Assembly (NCBI GenBank): GCA_036365515.1
Contig: CM070876.1
Span: 92,687,800-92,751,799 of the forward strand
Origin: Torymus aiolomorphi
Lineage: Eukaryota; Arthropoda; Insecta; Hymenoptera; Torymidae
Length of the DNA: 64,000 nt
Direction of reading: 5' to 3'
Shown here: one piece after another, positions 1 to 9,879 of the stretch
How the letters are laid out: the number at the start of each line of letters is the position of its first letter
Numbering within the stretch: position 1 is the first letter of the stretch
The notes under the pieces: generated by a model
The model's database searches: none
Told to the model about the DNA's origin: nothing
What the model saw: the letters and a program-made list of their open reading frames with translations, nothing else
Made by a program: the position numbers and the translations under genes

Positions 1-2988
1 GTGCTGTTACGTTTCACCGCCATGCAGAAGCGATCAAGTCGAAATGATAGAGTGCGTGGATTGTGGGCGACAATTTTTCGGTCACGAGTGTTTCACGAAT
101 CACAAGCGTGCAGGCTCTTACAAAAAAATAATAAAAAAGTGTGCGACGTTGTGCGGTTGGGTGAGAATTGCATGCACATTGTAAACGTGTATCAGCGGAA
201 ACACGAGTGTGGTATCAGTTTTTGTAGGCACTGTCAAAAGCAGCATGCCTGTAACGACGTGTGCTTCATGCAGCCAATCAGCGTTGTTGTCCCGGGTAAA
301 AGAAAGAAATATCTTTATATTTTTTATGATTTCGAGAAAACAGAAGACACTCCGTATGGCGAAAATGCGCGCGTTCACCTACCTAAATTGTGCGTTGCGC
401 ACCAAGTATGCTCGGATTGCATCGGCGTGGACGACATACAAATAGAATGCCCCACTTGCGGGGTGCGCGAATTCATTTTCACTCGCGATCCCGTTAAACA
501 ACCCTTGGAGCTAAGAGTGCGAGAAAAGACAGATTTTGCCGAAATTATGTGTATAGCGCACAATGCTCGGGCATTCGACTCTCAATTTATATTGAAAGAG
601 TTGGCGGTAAGTTCCAAGCGTGGCACGCCGCGCGTAATATTAAATGGCCATAATATTACGCAGCTAAAGTACGGGAGCAGAAAGTTTATTAATAGTATCA
701 ATTACTTTCAATTGAAACTGAGTGCTTTGCCTGCGACATTTGGACTGCCCGAGAGCGCTAAGAAAGGTTATTTCCCCCACCTTTTCAATACCAGTGAGAA
801 TGAGCACTACAGGGGCCCTCTACCCGCACCCGAGTTTTATTGCCCAGGTACTATGTCTGTCGCTGAACGTGCCGCTTTTCTCGTGTGGTATGAGAATATA
901 GCCTCAAACTACGTATTCGACTTTCAAAAAGAGATTGTCGAATACTGTAAAATGGACGTGGAAATATTGAGACGCGCGTGCATACGGTTTCGCGAAATTT
1001 TCATAGAAGTCGCTCAAACAGATCCGTTCGTCTCCGCGTGTACAATTGCATCCACATGTATGTATGTTTTTAAAAAAATTTTTTGCAGCCAAAAACTATT
1101 GGCCTGATTCCGCCAAACGGATATAGGCGCGGGGATAAGCACTCGCAGCAATCTATAGAGTGGCTGCTATACTGCGAGCGCGAGTTCGGGCGTGAAATTA
1201 TACACGCGGGGCGATCGCGCGAGTTTCGTTTACGCGAGAGGTTTCTCGTAGACGGGTATCTACCGCCAATCGGGGGAGGACAGCCTGCCTCAACAGCCAA
1301 AGGAATTGTTTTTGAATATCAAGGCTGTTACGTGCATGGCTGTCCGCGCTGTTTCAGCGATAATCGTACTGTGAGAAAAAATAAATATGGCCAAACATAC
1401 GCACAGGCGTACGAGGGCACGGTGGCAAAAGTCGCAGCAATGAGGCGGTTCGGATACGACGTGCGTGAGATATGGGAATGCGATTTCGCGCGCGTGAAAA
1501 GTCAGCAACCGAAAATTACGCAATATTTAGCGACTCATCCGGTCATGAGCAAAATATCCTTAAACCCGCGTGACGCTTTTTTCGGTGGCCGCACGGAAAA
1601 TATCGTCACTTCTTGCAGTACCGCGCCGGACGAAGAGATCAAATATACCGATATTTGCTCTCTTTACCAATGTATCTGCAAGAGGGGACGTTATCCCATT
1701 GGGCACGCGCGTATTTACATCGGCGGAGAATGCACGGAGTTGACTGGCGGACGAAACAATGATCTCTCGCGCGTGGAAGGGCTGATAAAGTGCAAGGTTT
1801 TACCACCTCGTAGTTTGATGCTGCCTGTGTTACCCATAAAAATGCACTCTCGGCTGATATTCGGACTCTGTCGCTCGTGCTGTGAGGAATTGTGAGAGGG
1901 CGACTATAATCACGACCAAGCCGTTGAGCGTGAATTTACAGGCACATGAGTTGTCTGCGAGTTACAGAAGGCGATCGAACTTGGCTACTGCGTCACAGAA
2001 ATATTTGTTATTTGGCAGCATGAGACCACGCAGTTTGATCCTGTCACGGGTGCGGGTGGACTTTTGCCCCGTATGCCAATACCTTTCTCCGATTGAAGCA
2101 GCAGGCAAGCGGTTGGCCTGCTTGGTGTACAGACGAAGAGAGTTGAAAACGGTATGTCGACGAGTACGAGCGTGACGAGGGGATAAGGTTAGACTCGGAG
2201 AAAATAGAAAAAAATCCGGGGCTGCGTTCTGTCGCGAAATTGTGTGTGAATTCGCTGTGGGGAATATTCGGCCAACGCTCAAATATGAAACAAACGACTA
2301 TTATAAAAACGCGTGAGGGACTATTAAAAATTCTTACAGCGGCGGAAAAAGAAGTATTCGATGTTCTTATGGTCAACGAGAACCTTTTATACACGAATTG
2401 GCGCTTTCGCGAAGATCCCGTCGATCTTCGGGTAATACAAATGTGGCAATAGCTGCGTATACAACCGCGCAGACGTGTCTCGAGTTGTATTCTTATATTG
2501 AAAAACTCACCGCAGCGCGTGTTCTATACATGGACACAAACTCGTGTATTTTCACATGTAAGAAAAACGACCCTACTGAGTATACTCCGTCTCTGGGTGC
2601 TTTACTCGGCAGCATGACAGACGAGCTAAAGGCCTACGGCGAGGGTACCTATATTACAAAGTTTCTCTCAGCGGGTCCAAAATTTTATGGCTTCCAAGCT
2701 GTCGTACCCTCTACCGGGGAAACTGTCGAGTGCTGTAAGATTAAGGGTATTAGTCTCAATAGCGCCAGTTCGTGTATAATAAATTTCGAGAGCATCGCGC
2801 GCTTGATCGCAGCGTATTTTGAAAACGAAAGAGAGCCCATCGTTTTGAAATATAAACCGATCAGGCCCACTCGCACGCACGAAGTCATCACTCGCGACGA
2901 AAAAAAGTCGTGTTCCGTAGTACTTAAGAAGCGTAGATACTTTCGCGATGCAGTATCACTACCTTTTGGTTATAAGAGCGAAGCATAA
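1..2988 (+). pseudogene. polB: Polinton/Maverick protein-primed DNA polymerase B, decayed, 5' end outside window
   Basis: This gene would replicate the linear element by protein priming. Seen in order: a Cys-rich N-terminal finger (about 50-115, frame 2); the 3'-5' exonuclease with motif I YDFEKTED, motif II around NARAFDSQF and motif III YCKMDVE (ORF 1-1107); the family block NPRDAFFGGRTEN and polymerase motif A YTDICSLY (ORF 1083-1895); motif B KLCVNSLWGIFGQR (ORF 2240-2452); and motif C YMDTNS (ORF 2398-2988), where the family has DTDS, so a catalytic Asp is Asn. Frame changes lie near 120-140 (A run), 1070-1088 (T/A runs), 2060-2066 (T run) and about 2415-2425. In-frame TGA codons sit at 1893, 1947 (a family Trp position) and 2144. 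The order of motifs leaves no real alternative to Polinton PolB. The copy is non-functional as read. Confidence 0.93.
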
Positions 2989-3003
2989 TATGTATATTTT
3001 ATA

Positions 3004-3093
3004 AAAAACTTGTAACTGCGTGTATTTATGTAAAATAAAAATTGTATGTAAATAAAAACTTGTAACTGCGTGTATTTATGTAAAATAAAAATT
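3004..3093. repeat. 50-bp tandem duplication with AATAAA signals after polB
   Basis: Two copies of a roughly 40-bp AT-rich segment (3004-3043 and 3054-3093) repeat with a 50-bp period just past the polB stop. Each carries an AATAAA-type signal, so this is probably the polB 3' UTR and polyadenylation region, locally duplicated. Confidence 0.7.
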
Positions 3094-3211
3094 ATTTACC
3101 TGTCAAAATTATTTCTACCTATATCCATCACTTTCCTCGGATTAGTACGCTGAAAAAAAAGCATGCTGTGATAATAGGCCGTTATATTTTCTTAACAAAG
3201 TAATATATAGA

Positions 3212-3505
3212 ATGTTTTATAGCGTTTTCATGTTAAATATACTAAAAAGGTATTGTAGTTACAAAGTCGCGTCATGTTTCATAGTTAACTATATCGCCGG
3301 CTTGTGCATGCTCGTCGTCGCGGTAGTCCTGCTCATTCTCGCGGCGGGGGACAGCCTAGTCAACGCGCGCGCGCGCGTGAATCAGCTAGTCACCGCGGAT
3401 CAGCCCATCCCCCCGCACGACCAGCTTGTCGCCACGTCAGCTCATCACCGCAGTAAAGATGCTAGTCCCCGCGCGCGTGCCGCCGCCGCGTCATGCAGAC
3501 AATAA
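3212..3505 (+). CDS. Possible small membrane protein, unrecognised
   Basis: An open frame of 97 residues between polB and the ATPase gene. Residues about 22-46 are strongly hydrophobic (FIVNYIAGLCMLVVAVVLLI), which would make one membrane helix. The C-terminal half is rich in Ala, Arg, His and Gln and overlaps the start of the ATPase frame, in a GC-rich, CpG-rich stretch. I do not recognise it, and no homologous region of the element is known to me at this place. It could be a chance frame. The strand and position fit the element's gene row, so it is kept with low confidence. Confidence 0.25.
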   Translation: MFYSVFMLNILKRYCSYKVASCFIVNYIAGLCMLVVAVVLLILAAGDSLVNARARVNQLVTADQPIPPHDQLVATSAHHRSKDASPRARAAAASCRQ

Positions 3506-3530
3506 TGTTTCCCGCGAATGGGAAAAAGGG

Positions 3531-3537
3531 TATAAAA
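3531..3537 (+). promoter_or_regulatory. TATA-box-like site before the ATPase gene
   Basis: TATAAAA lies 54 bp upstream of the ATG at 3591. If used, it would place transcription start close to 3560 and make 3591 the first in-frame start. This is inference from spacing only. Confidence 0.35.
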
Positions 3538-3590
3538 TGATTCGGAAAGCGTGGGACAGACTCATTCGGTGGCTAGAGGTCGTAAAAAAA

Positions 3591-4247
3591 ATGGATACAC
3601 GCTTGAAACATCCGTTTACCTGCTGTGTGTGTGAACCCACAGGCTGTGGAAAAACACGCTTTGTTCAGCGCTTTCTCGACCATTTACCGGTCATGTGTAC
3701 CGCACGCTTCGACCGTTTACTGTTTTATTACGTTGAATGGCAAGAGGCTTACAGAACAGCTTTTAAGTCCAATGGACCTATCATTGAGTTTCGAGAGGGA
3801 CTCCCGCAGGTAGGCGACTATTTCTTGGACAACGAGGAGAAAAAATTACTCATTCTCGATGATCTTATGCGAGAATCCTCGAGCGACGTTATTTTAGACT
3901 TGTTTACGAAACGTAGTCATCACAAAAATATCAGCGTGATATTCATAACGCAAAATGTTTTCCACAAGGGAAAGGCGCAGCGTGATATAAGTTTAAATAC
4001 AAAGTACCTAGTGCTGTTCAAAAATCCGCGCGACAAGGCACAAATACAGTATCTCGCGCGCCAAGTCCATCCCGAAGACTCGGGTTTTCTCCGCGAAGCC
4101 TACATAGACGCCACGCGAGCGCCACACTCTTATCTCTCTATAGATCTCTCGCAAGACTGTGTCGATGAGTTTAGATTTCGCGCAAACATATTCCCCGGTG
4201 ACAGTGCGCATTACGCATACGTGCCCAAATACTTTAAATCACGCTGA
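3591..4247 (+). CDS. Polinton genome-packaging ATPase (FtsK-HerA/A32 type)
   Basis: ATPase that would drive element DNA into capsids. The frame is open from 3426, but I prefer the ATG at 3591 (AAAAAAATGG context, just before the conserved start of the domain); 3537 is an alternative. Seen: Walker A EPTGCGKT at about residues 15-22 counted from 3591, Walker B LLILDDL, the sensor-like strand NISVIFITQN, and the family block SLNTKYLVLFKNPRD. The length, about 218 residues, fits Polinton ATPases. It follows polB and precedes the structural genes, the usual neighbourhood. No stop or frameshift is seen, unlike most neighbours. The Walker A begins EPTG rather than the more common GPTG, which should not by itself abolish nucleotide binding. 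Confidence 0.92.
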   Translation: MDTRLKHPFTCCVCEPTGCGKTRFVQRFLDHLPVMCTARFDRLLFYYVEWQEAYRTAFKSNGPIIEFREGLPQVGDYFLDNEEKKLLILDDLMRESSSDVILDLFTKRSHHKNISVIFITQNVFHKGKAQRDISLNTKYLVLFKNPRDKAQIQYLARQVHPEDSGFLREAYIDATRAPHSYLSIDLSQDCVDEFRFRANIFPGDSAHYAYVPKYFKSR

Positions 4248-4279
4248 TTTGCCCGCCGAACGTCAGTCGGGAAATAACT

Positions 4280-4681
4280 ATGGCCCCGTACGGACGAACT
4301 ACCTCTTGTCGCGAGACGTTACCGCGCGGTAAACATTTTTCCAAGAAAAATCTCGCGCTACTCGGCGTGCTCTGCCACGGCGATAAGAAACATCGCACAA
4401 CCATAGCCCGAGCGGCTGAAGCGTCACCTCTTGTCAAGTGCATATGCGAGTGCGTGTTGAACGTTTTACACGAGGTCGTAAAATTATCGGATAACGAGAA
4501 GAGATGATTGAGCAAGCATAAACACACGTTGCGCAAGTTATCGCACCCGAGTGGTAACACCGATTGGCGCACAAAGAAACGAGCGATTATTCAGAACGGG
4601 GAATCATTCCTGCCTATCTTATTAGCTCCAATCGTGAGTACTCTCATTTCGAAAATATTTGGCTCGCGTGACACGCAATAA
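4280..4681 (+). pseudogene. Conserved small Polinton protein with hydrophobic C-terminus, one TGA stop
   Basis: The frame runs from the ATG at 4280 to a TAA at 4679 with one TGA at 4505. The N-terminal part is basic. The middle (LVKCICECVLNVLHEVVKLS) resembles the helical segment of a small protein commonly found beside the ATPase and capsid genes of insect Polintons. After the stop it continues in frame with a basic stretch and ends in a hydrophobic tail (FLPILLAPIVSTLISKIFG) typical of that family. Its role is unproven; a minor virion or core protein is a reasonable inference. The TGA may have come from CGA by a transition. If the TGA were read through, the product would be about 133 residues. 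Confidence 0.6.
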
Positions 4682-4723
4682 GATGGAACACGCGCGTAAA
4701 ATGATTCTCGTACAGAAGGTTCG

Positions 4724-5404
4724 ATGGCCGCGAGCCCAACCGCGGATGTCGATGAAAAAAGTTTACAAACGCATGGCGATAATTTTTCTCGCTTGGACAC
4801 AGAAATGTACGACGTTTTACGCTCGAAGGCAGCGCGCGATGATTACGAAAAATGTCTGAATTATTTGCAGATTTTACGTCGCTATCTTTTTTTCTGCGAC
4901 AACGAGCGTATCGCCGAGCGGCGCGAGACGAATCACGAGGTAGACGAAATCGAAGAGAGTCTCGCGCCGCTCAGCGAGGAGACCATTCTCCGAGGTATAC
5001 CCAAAGTACACGTGCCAAAAGCGCGACACTTGCTTCGGCACTGGAGGACAATGGTTCCCGAGCGTCTAAAGTGGGACAATGCAGGCACTGTGAGCATCGA
5101 TGGCCGACAAGTGGCGCGCTCGAGCATAATCGAGTTACTTCTCGACACACTGCAAAAGAGCCCGCGTGTGGGGGAGGAAGAACCGCCTGTCGGGCGCTTT
5201 GAGTTTGCAAAATTTCTCAAAACTAGCGAGACGCCTGTTAATCTCATCGAAAATCCCAAAGTTTTGAAAATTGGGCGGATTTTGACTGCAACAGCGAATA
5301 CGGCCAAACGACGTTTGCCGCGGCAACAGAGTATAGAGGCCGGAGAAAATAATGCGCCCTCGCCCATGCTAACTCGCAGTAAAAAGCAGACCAAGAAAGA
5401 ATAG
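4724..5404 (+). CDS. Conserved Polinton protein of unknown function
   Basis: Open frame of 226 residues. Residues about 95-170 hold a conserved block known from insect Polintons: a KARHLLRHW-like helix, then a WDNAGTVSIDGRQV hairpin, then an IIELLLDTLQ helix. The N-terminal half is charged and likely helical, with a Glu-rich stretch. The C-terminus is basic (RRLPRQQS, TRSKKQTKKE), suggesting nucleic-acid contact or nuclear import. No catalytic motif is visible. It sits between the small hydrophobic-tail protein and the integrase, its usual place in such elements. No breaks are seen. The function is not known, and I assign none. The upstream ATG at 4659 is in another frame; 4724 is the first ATG of this frame. 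Confidence 0.72.
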   Translation: MAASPTADVDEKSLQTHGDNFSRLDTEMYDVLRSKAARDDYEKCLNYLQILRRYLFFCDNERIAERRETNHEVDEIEESLAPLSEETILRGIPKVHVPKARHLLRHWRTMVPERLKWDNAGTVSIDGRQVARSSIIELLLDTLQKSPRVGEEEPPVGRFEFAKFLKTSETPVNLIENPKVLKIGRILTATANTAKRRLPRQQSIEAGENNAPSPMLTRSKKQTKKE

Positions 5405-5430
5405 ATGCACTTTGATATATAAGCGATAAG

Positions 5431-6477
5431 ATGCCATACGGAAAATAATACTAGGATCTCCAGCATGAGGCGGGTTACGCAGGTGCACGAAACTTTCTTC
5501 GCGTAAATGCCAAGAAGGAGAAGAAAAAAATTTACGCGTGGCTGAGCAATCAAGATGCCTACACGCTTCATCACCCGATAAAAAGAAGATTCCCGCGCCT
5601 GTCGTACAATGTAACGAATTTCGATGACGTGTGGGAGTGCGATCTACTTCAGCTGACATCGATAAAGGATTACAACGACGGGTACTGCTATATTCTCGTG
5701 GTCATCGATGTACTCGGTAAGTTTGCCTGGGTTGAACCACTGAAGGATAAAACTGCGCGCAACGTTGCCGACGCTTTTGAGCGAATTACCAACAGAGCGA
5801 AGCCGCGCTTGCCCATGTGCGTGCAGTCCGACCGTGGCAAGGAATTTCTTGGCGCCGCTTTTCAAAATCTTCTCAAGCGCATGGAGATCGGCTTTCGTGT
5901 CGCTAGAAATCCAGATGTCAAGGCAGCGGTGGTCAGGCGGCTCAACAGAACGCTGCGCGAGCGCATATGGAGATATTTCTCACATCGAAACACCAAGCGA
6001 TAGATCGATGTTCTGCAAAAAATTGTGTACGCGAACAATCATTCTCGGCACAGCGGTACGCGAATGCGCCCAGCAGAGGTCAACCTTTACAACGCTGCGC
6101 AAACGCGCGAAAATCTGGCCAAGCGCACGCGCTCCAATTATCGCCGCCCCGCCGTGCCCTACCGTAAATTTGCTGTGAGTGACCTCGTCCATGTCAGTAG
6201 AACAAAGAACACCTTCGAGCGCGGATACGAAAAAAATTTCATTGAGGAGATTTTCAAGATTATACGCGTATCTCCGCGGCAAGGGCTGTACACATATGTA
6301 TTGGCGGACGTAAACGGAGAAATAATTGACGGATTCTTTTACAACGAAGAGCACGTTTTGGTCGGGCACGATCGACTGACTGGCGATAAGAGCTTCAAAA
6401 TCGAGCGTATTGTGCGCACGAAAGGTCGTAGCGTAACAACAAAAAGTGCTCGTCAAGTGTCTAGGCTATCTCGATAA
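5431..6477 (+). pseudogene. Polinton retrovirus-like (DDE) integrase, decayed
   Basis: Would insert the linear element into host DNA. The frame can be followed from an ATG at 5431 to the stop before 6478 with breaks: TAA at 5446, TAG at 5452 and TAG at 6001. Seen: an N-terminal segment DLQHEAGYAGARNFL, the first catalytic Asp in WECDLLQL (5629 on), the second in VQSDRGKEF, and the third block VKAAVVRRLNRTLRERI. In that block the family has Glu at the first Arg of VVRR, so the third catalytic residue is missing here. The C-terminal domain after 6025 (SDLVHVSR, then a beta-rich part) looks like the SH3-like region of these integrases. With stops and a lost Glu this copy cannot act. The class identity is secure from the motif order. 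Confidence 0.9.
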
Positions 6478-6539
6478 ATTTAATTCTTGGGTGAAAGCGA
6501 GTCAACTCGAGAGCATTCCGTAGAAAACCACGAGCAGAC

Positions 6540-7351
6540 ATGGACGCGAACGAAGATTTTTACATGGTACTGCCTAGCAAAAGCAGTATGACTTACTTTC
6601 CCGATAACACAACCAGCTGTTTCACCACCCACTTACCACGCGAGATCAAATTACACGGAGAGTGGCACGTCGGACTGGTGGAAATTCACGTACTATGTAG
6701 CAACGTGCATTTTCAAGACAATGATGCCTTTTACACTTTTAGTTTTTTCGCCATGAACGACGACGAACAGAGTGAGAAAACATTCTGCCATTTTCCAGTC
6801 GGCATTTACGACTCTCTTCAACAGCTACCAGACGCCATAAATAACTCGAATGATACTTATAAGCATCACATGCATGAACCCGTAAAGGAGAGCAATGGCT
6901 ATTATGCCATCAGACGCAAGTGCGACTGTCAAGAGCCACATGCGATTCGTTTCAACGAAAAAATTCTACGCTTTTTGGGTTCGATGACGAGCCCGGGAAA
7001 AAAATTCTGTTTACGGCCTTTAACCATGGCGCGCTGCGGGAAATTGTAGCCGAGAGACAAGCCTCGCTCTCTCGTGCCATTCCCGACCAACTGTACGTTT
7101 ATATAGATATTTGTGAACCCTACACAGTGGGGGACACACAGGCCTCGCTCTTGCGCATCGTTTCCTTGGATAACTCAAAATTCAAATACGGCTGCAGTGC
7201 TGTGCAGCGTTTCACGCCCGCCCACTACATACCGCTTCTCTATCACGATTTTCACAATATTATCATCGATATAAGAGACCAACTCGGACAGCGCATTCCA
7301 TTCGAGTACGGTACGCTGACAGTAACACTCCATTTCAGACGAAGTCACTGA
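6540..7351 (+). pseudogene. Probable Polinton minor capsid (penton-type) protein, one frameshift
   Basis: The two halves are in different frames: 6540-about 6975 (frame 3) and about 6977-7351 (frame 2), the break falling at the TTTTTGGG run near 6971-6978. The N-terminus (FYMVLPSKSSMTYFPDNT, then FTTHLPREIKLHGEW and VGLVEI) and the C-terminus (PFEYGTLTVTLHFRR) match a protein conserved in animal Polintons and placed beside the major capsid gene, commonly regarded as the single-jelly-roll minor capsid or penton protein. That structural role is family knowledge, not something visible here. The ATG at 6540 follows CGAGCAGAC and directly starts the conserved region, so I take it as the start. The gene stops 1 base before the next ATG. 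Confidence 0.72.
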
Positions 7352-7352
7352 G

Positions 7353-7852
7353 ATGTCTCATTATACTAGATACTACGATGAGCAGATACGTGGCGGGAGT
7401 GTGGTAAGAAGCGTTTTCGCTGGCTCGGCCTTTCAGAGAGGGCACGATGTTGGCTCGTGGTTGGGGGGCCTCTTTCGCCGCATTCTGCCATACGTCAGGA
7501 GTGGCGCTAAGGCGGTCGGGAAAGAGACCTTGCGCGCAGGTATGAAAATGTCACAAACAATGGTGTCAATTTCGAGGACGCCATAAAATCGAGAGCCGGA
7601 GAATCGGGAACCCATCTCAAAAGAAAACCGGCAGAGAAAATTAGCGAAATCATGAAGGGGTCAGGGTATAAAACTATCAGGCGCGTCAAACGGCAACGGC
7701 AGTCGACTAAGGCACGTGCAAGCGCCCGTACCTCGCGGACCAAGCGTGAGAAAAAATTGACAGCCGGACCGCGCAAGACTTGTAAAGCGAACAGGAGAAC
7801 GCGGAAAACCCCCGCTTTTCGGGACATTAACGATATTTTCGGTCCAAAATAA
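7353..7852 (+). pseudogene. Small Gly-rich/basic Polinton virion-associated protein, one frameshift
   Basis: The first part (7353-about 7547, frame 3) has GGSVVRSVFAGSAFQRGHDV, then GSWLGGLFRRILPY and GAKAVGKETLRAGMK, a pattern well conserved in insect Polintons. After an AAAA run at 7544-7547 the protein continues in frame 2 with NGVNFEDAIKSRAGESG and LKRKPAEKI, also family-like, and ends with a very basic tail (about 7670-7850). Amphipathic Gly-rich N-terminus plus Arg/Lys-rich tail would suit a core or membrane-active minor protein, by analogy with adenoviral small proteins; this is inference. The gene lies 1 bp after the minor capsid frame and about 10 bp before the major capsid ATG, so the three were probably expressed together. 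Confidence 0.68.
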
Positions 7853-7861
7853 ATCTTGAAA

Positions 7862-9073
7862 ATGTCTTTCTTGCACTCTCACTCGTCAGAGTGTATGTCG
7901 AGCGAACTCGATCTTTTCTCCCTCCCATCTACTCAAACCTCCATCGAGGGCAGCAGTTTTTTGAACTATAAGCCCGTCTCTTCGATCAGCGACGAGGGCG
8001 ATGCGCCCATCGAATTCGTCGTACCTAGTGCCAGCGAGCATTACATCGATCTCGCACACACCATGCTCTTTGTCAAGGCACAAATACTCCCCAACGACGA
8101 TGTCTACACAAATCTAAAAGTTGGCCCTGTGAACAATCTTCTTCATTCAATGTTCAATCAAATCGATATTTTTCTCAATCAAAAGCTCGCCTCACCGCCC
8201 AACAACACGTACGCGTACAGAGCTTACATAGAGTCACTGCTGAGCTATTCCCCCGCTGCCAAAGAATCTCATCTCACCGCGAGCCTCTGGTACGATGATA
8301 CACCCGGCTGTATGGAGGACGTGGCGGAAAATCAAGCAATCGGTTCGAACAAAGGCCTCGTTCAGAGGAAATATTTTACGAAAGAGGGTCGTGCATTCGA
8401 TATGATTGGACATCTGCACTGCGACTTGTTTAATCAGGATAAAATGCTCATCAATGGCATCGAAATGAGAGTGCGTCTGATGCGTAATAAGGATGCATTT
8501 TGCCTGACGGATTGCACAAACGACGGCCGATTCGGAATAAAAATAAAAGAAGCTACCCTCATTGTTCGTCGTGTCAAGATAAATACTGGTATTTTGATCG
8601 CACACGCCAATACACTGGCCAAAGCAACAGCCAAATACCCCATTACGCGTGTCGAGGTGAAAACATTTACGCTTCACACTGGTATACTAGGCGATAGCAT
8701 TGATAATGCGATTCTTGGTCAACTGCCGAAACGTATAATCATCGGTTTCGTCGATACAGGCAACAGCGCAACGTTTATCGAGGCATTCCAAACACTTTAC
8801 AAAGGCACAGGGATACATTTTCTCAATGAGGGCCTAGGCATAAACCGTTACAACTATTCAATGGGGTATTTTCTTACGGCATTCGATCTTACACCCGATT
8901 TATCAGCGCATTGCCACTCTCATTGGAACCTCGTACGCTCGGGCAGTGTGCGTATCGAAGTGGGCTTCGCGACGGCGCCGACTGTTACAATAAACTGCAT
9001 TGTCTACGCAGAGTACGATAACGTTCTCGAAATCGACTCCACTCGACAAATTTTAACGGATTTCAGCGCCTAA
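7862..9073 (+). CDS. Polinton major capsid protein (double jelly-roll)
   Basis: Open frame of 403 residues. The ATG at 7862 is chosen because the frame upstream (7856) begins with TTG. Family blocks seen in order: SELDLFSLPSTQTSIE, APIEFVVP, HYIDLAHTMLFVKA, VGPVNNLLHSMFNQIDIFLN, YAYRAYIESLLSYS, FDMIGHLHCDLFNQDKML, LMRNKDAFCL, AKYPITRVEVKTF, LGQLPKRIIIGFVDT and, at the end, FDLTPDLSAHCHSHWNLVR with SGSVRIEV. It forms the capsid hexons. Between FVDTGNSA and FIEAFQTLYKGTG the protein looks about 40 residues shorter than typical insect Polinton capsid proteins as I remember them, an in-frame gap in the second jelly-roll region. No stop or frameshift is seen, although most neighbouring genes are broken. 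Confidence 0.92.
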   Translation: MSFLHSHSSECMSSELDLFSLPSTQTSIEGSSFLNYKPVSSISDEGDAPIEFVVPSASEHYIDLAHTMLFVKAQILPNDDVYTNLKVGPVNNLLHSMFNQIDIFLNQKLASPPNNTYAYRAYIESLLSYSPAAKESHLTASLWYDDTPGCMEDVAENQAIGSNKGLVQRKYFTKEGRAFDMIGHLHCDLFNQDKMLINGIEMRVRLMRNKDAFCLTDCTNDGRFGIKIKEATLIVRRVKINTGILIAHANTLAKATAKYPITRVEVKTFTLHTGILGDSIDNAILGQLPKRIIIGFVDTGNSATFIEAFQTLYKGTGIHFLNEGLGINRYNYSMGYFLTAFDLTPDLSAHCHSHWNLVRSGSVRIEVGFATAPTVTINCIVYAEYDNVLEIDSTRQILTDFSA

Positions 9074-9227
9074 GCGCAAGAGCAGAAGACGACGGGCCTG
9101 CAGAGGCGCTACGTGTCACATTGCCACAGTCATAAAAAGTGGAGGGGGAAGCGTGGCGCTCACATGTGGCGCTCTCTCGCGTCACTTCGCTTTTTCTCTT
9201 ACACGCGAACACGCGCCTCTACACAAA

Positions 9228-9869
9228 ATGGCCTACGTAATCGATATTCAAGGTTTTCGTGATTCGGAAAAAAAGTTTCTGCCCAAGGAAGTAGCTATCA
9301 CGTGCCTACAAAAGAAAATTAGTGATCATTGGATAGTGCAAGCACCGCATAGTTTTGCCGACTTGCCGGACGATGTCAAAGAGACAAACACCTTTCTAGC
9401 CGTCGAAATTCACGGTGTTCATTGATTTGACGGCGAAGTAACGCTTCGTCAACTACATCGGCATCTTTACAACATTGCCAGAGTATCGTGAACAATTTTT
9501 GTGCGCGGCGAGGAGAAGGCCCGATACATCGAAACGCTTTTCGGACGCAGCGTCATCAACTTGGAAAAATTTAATTCACCATCGTTTAAAAAGCTCAACA
9601 AAATGTTTCCAGACAATACACTGTGCGCCACGCATTCAACCAAAATCTTTTTGGCCAAAAAAGAGTTTTGTGCTCTTTACAAAGTTCATCAGCTAAAAAA
9701 GTGGCTGTGCTCGATACTTCCTGCGAAATGGAAAGCGCTTCCTAAAGAAAAAGTGGAAAGTGAAATGTTCCTTGCAGCAGTTTACGAGCAAAGAGATACA
9801 AATAGTGACAGCAGCGATAATAATGACATATACTACTCAGCCATCGAGGGCGACACATCCTCTAACTGA
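9228..9869 (+). pseudogene. Conserved insect Polinton 'DIQGF' protein, two TGA stops
   Basis: The frame runs from the ATG at 9228 (ACAAAATGG) to the stop before 9870, broken by TGA at 9423 and 9489. The start AYVIDIQGFRDSEKKFLPKEVAI is the hallmark of a protein found in many insect Polintons and stand-alone insect genes; the middle has IFVRGEEKARYIETLFG and the later part KKLNKMFPDN, then a Cys/His-containing stretch and an acidic tail. The fold resembles RNase H-like exonucleases in its first strand (VIDIQG), but no clear set of catalytic acids can be assigned, so I give no function. The TGA at 9423 follows EIHGVH, where relatives have Trp, so a TGG-to-TGA change is likely there. Confidence 0.62.
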
Positions 9870-9879
9870 AAAAAAAAAG

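Noticed and set aside
5416..5422. TATATAA as the integrase gene promoter
   Set aside because: Only about 9 bp before the candidate ATG at 5431, too near to place a transcription start upstream of it.
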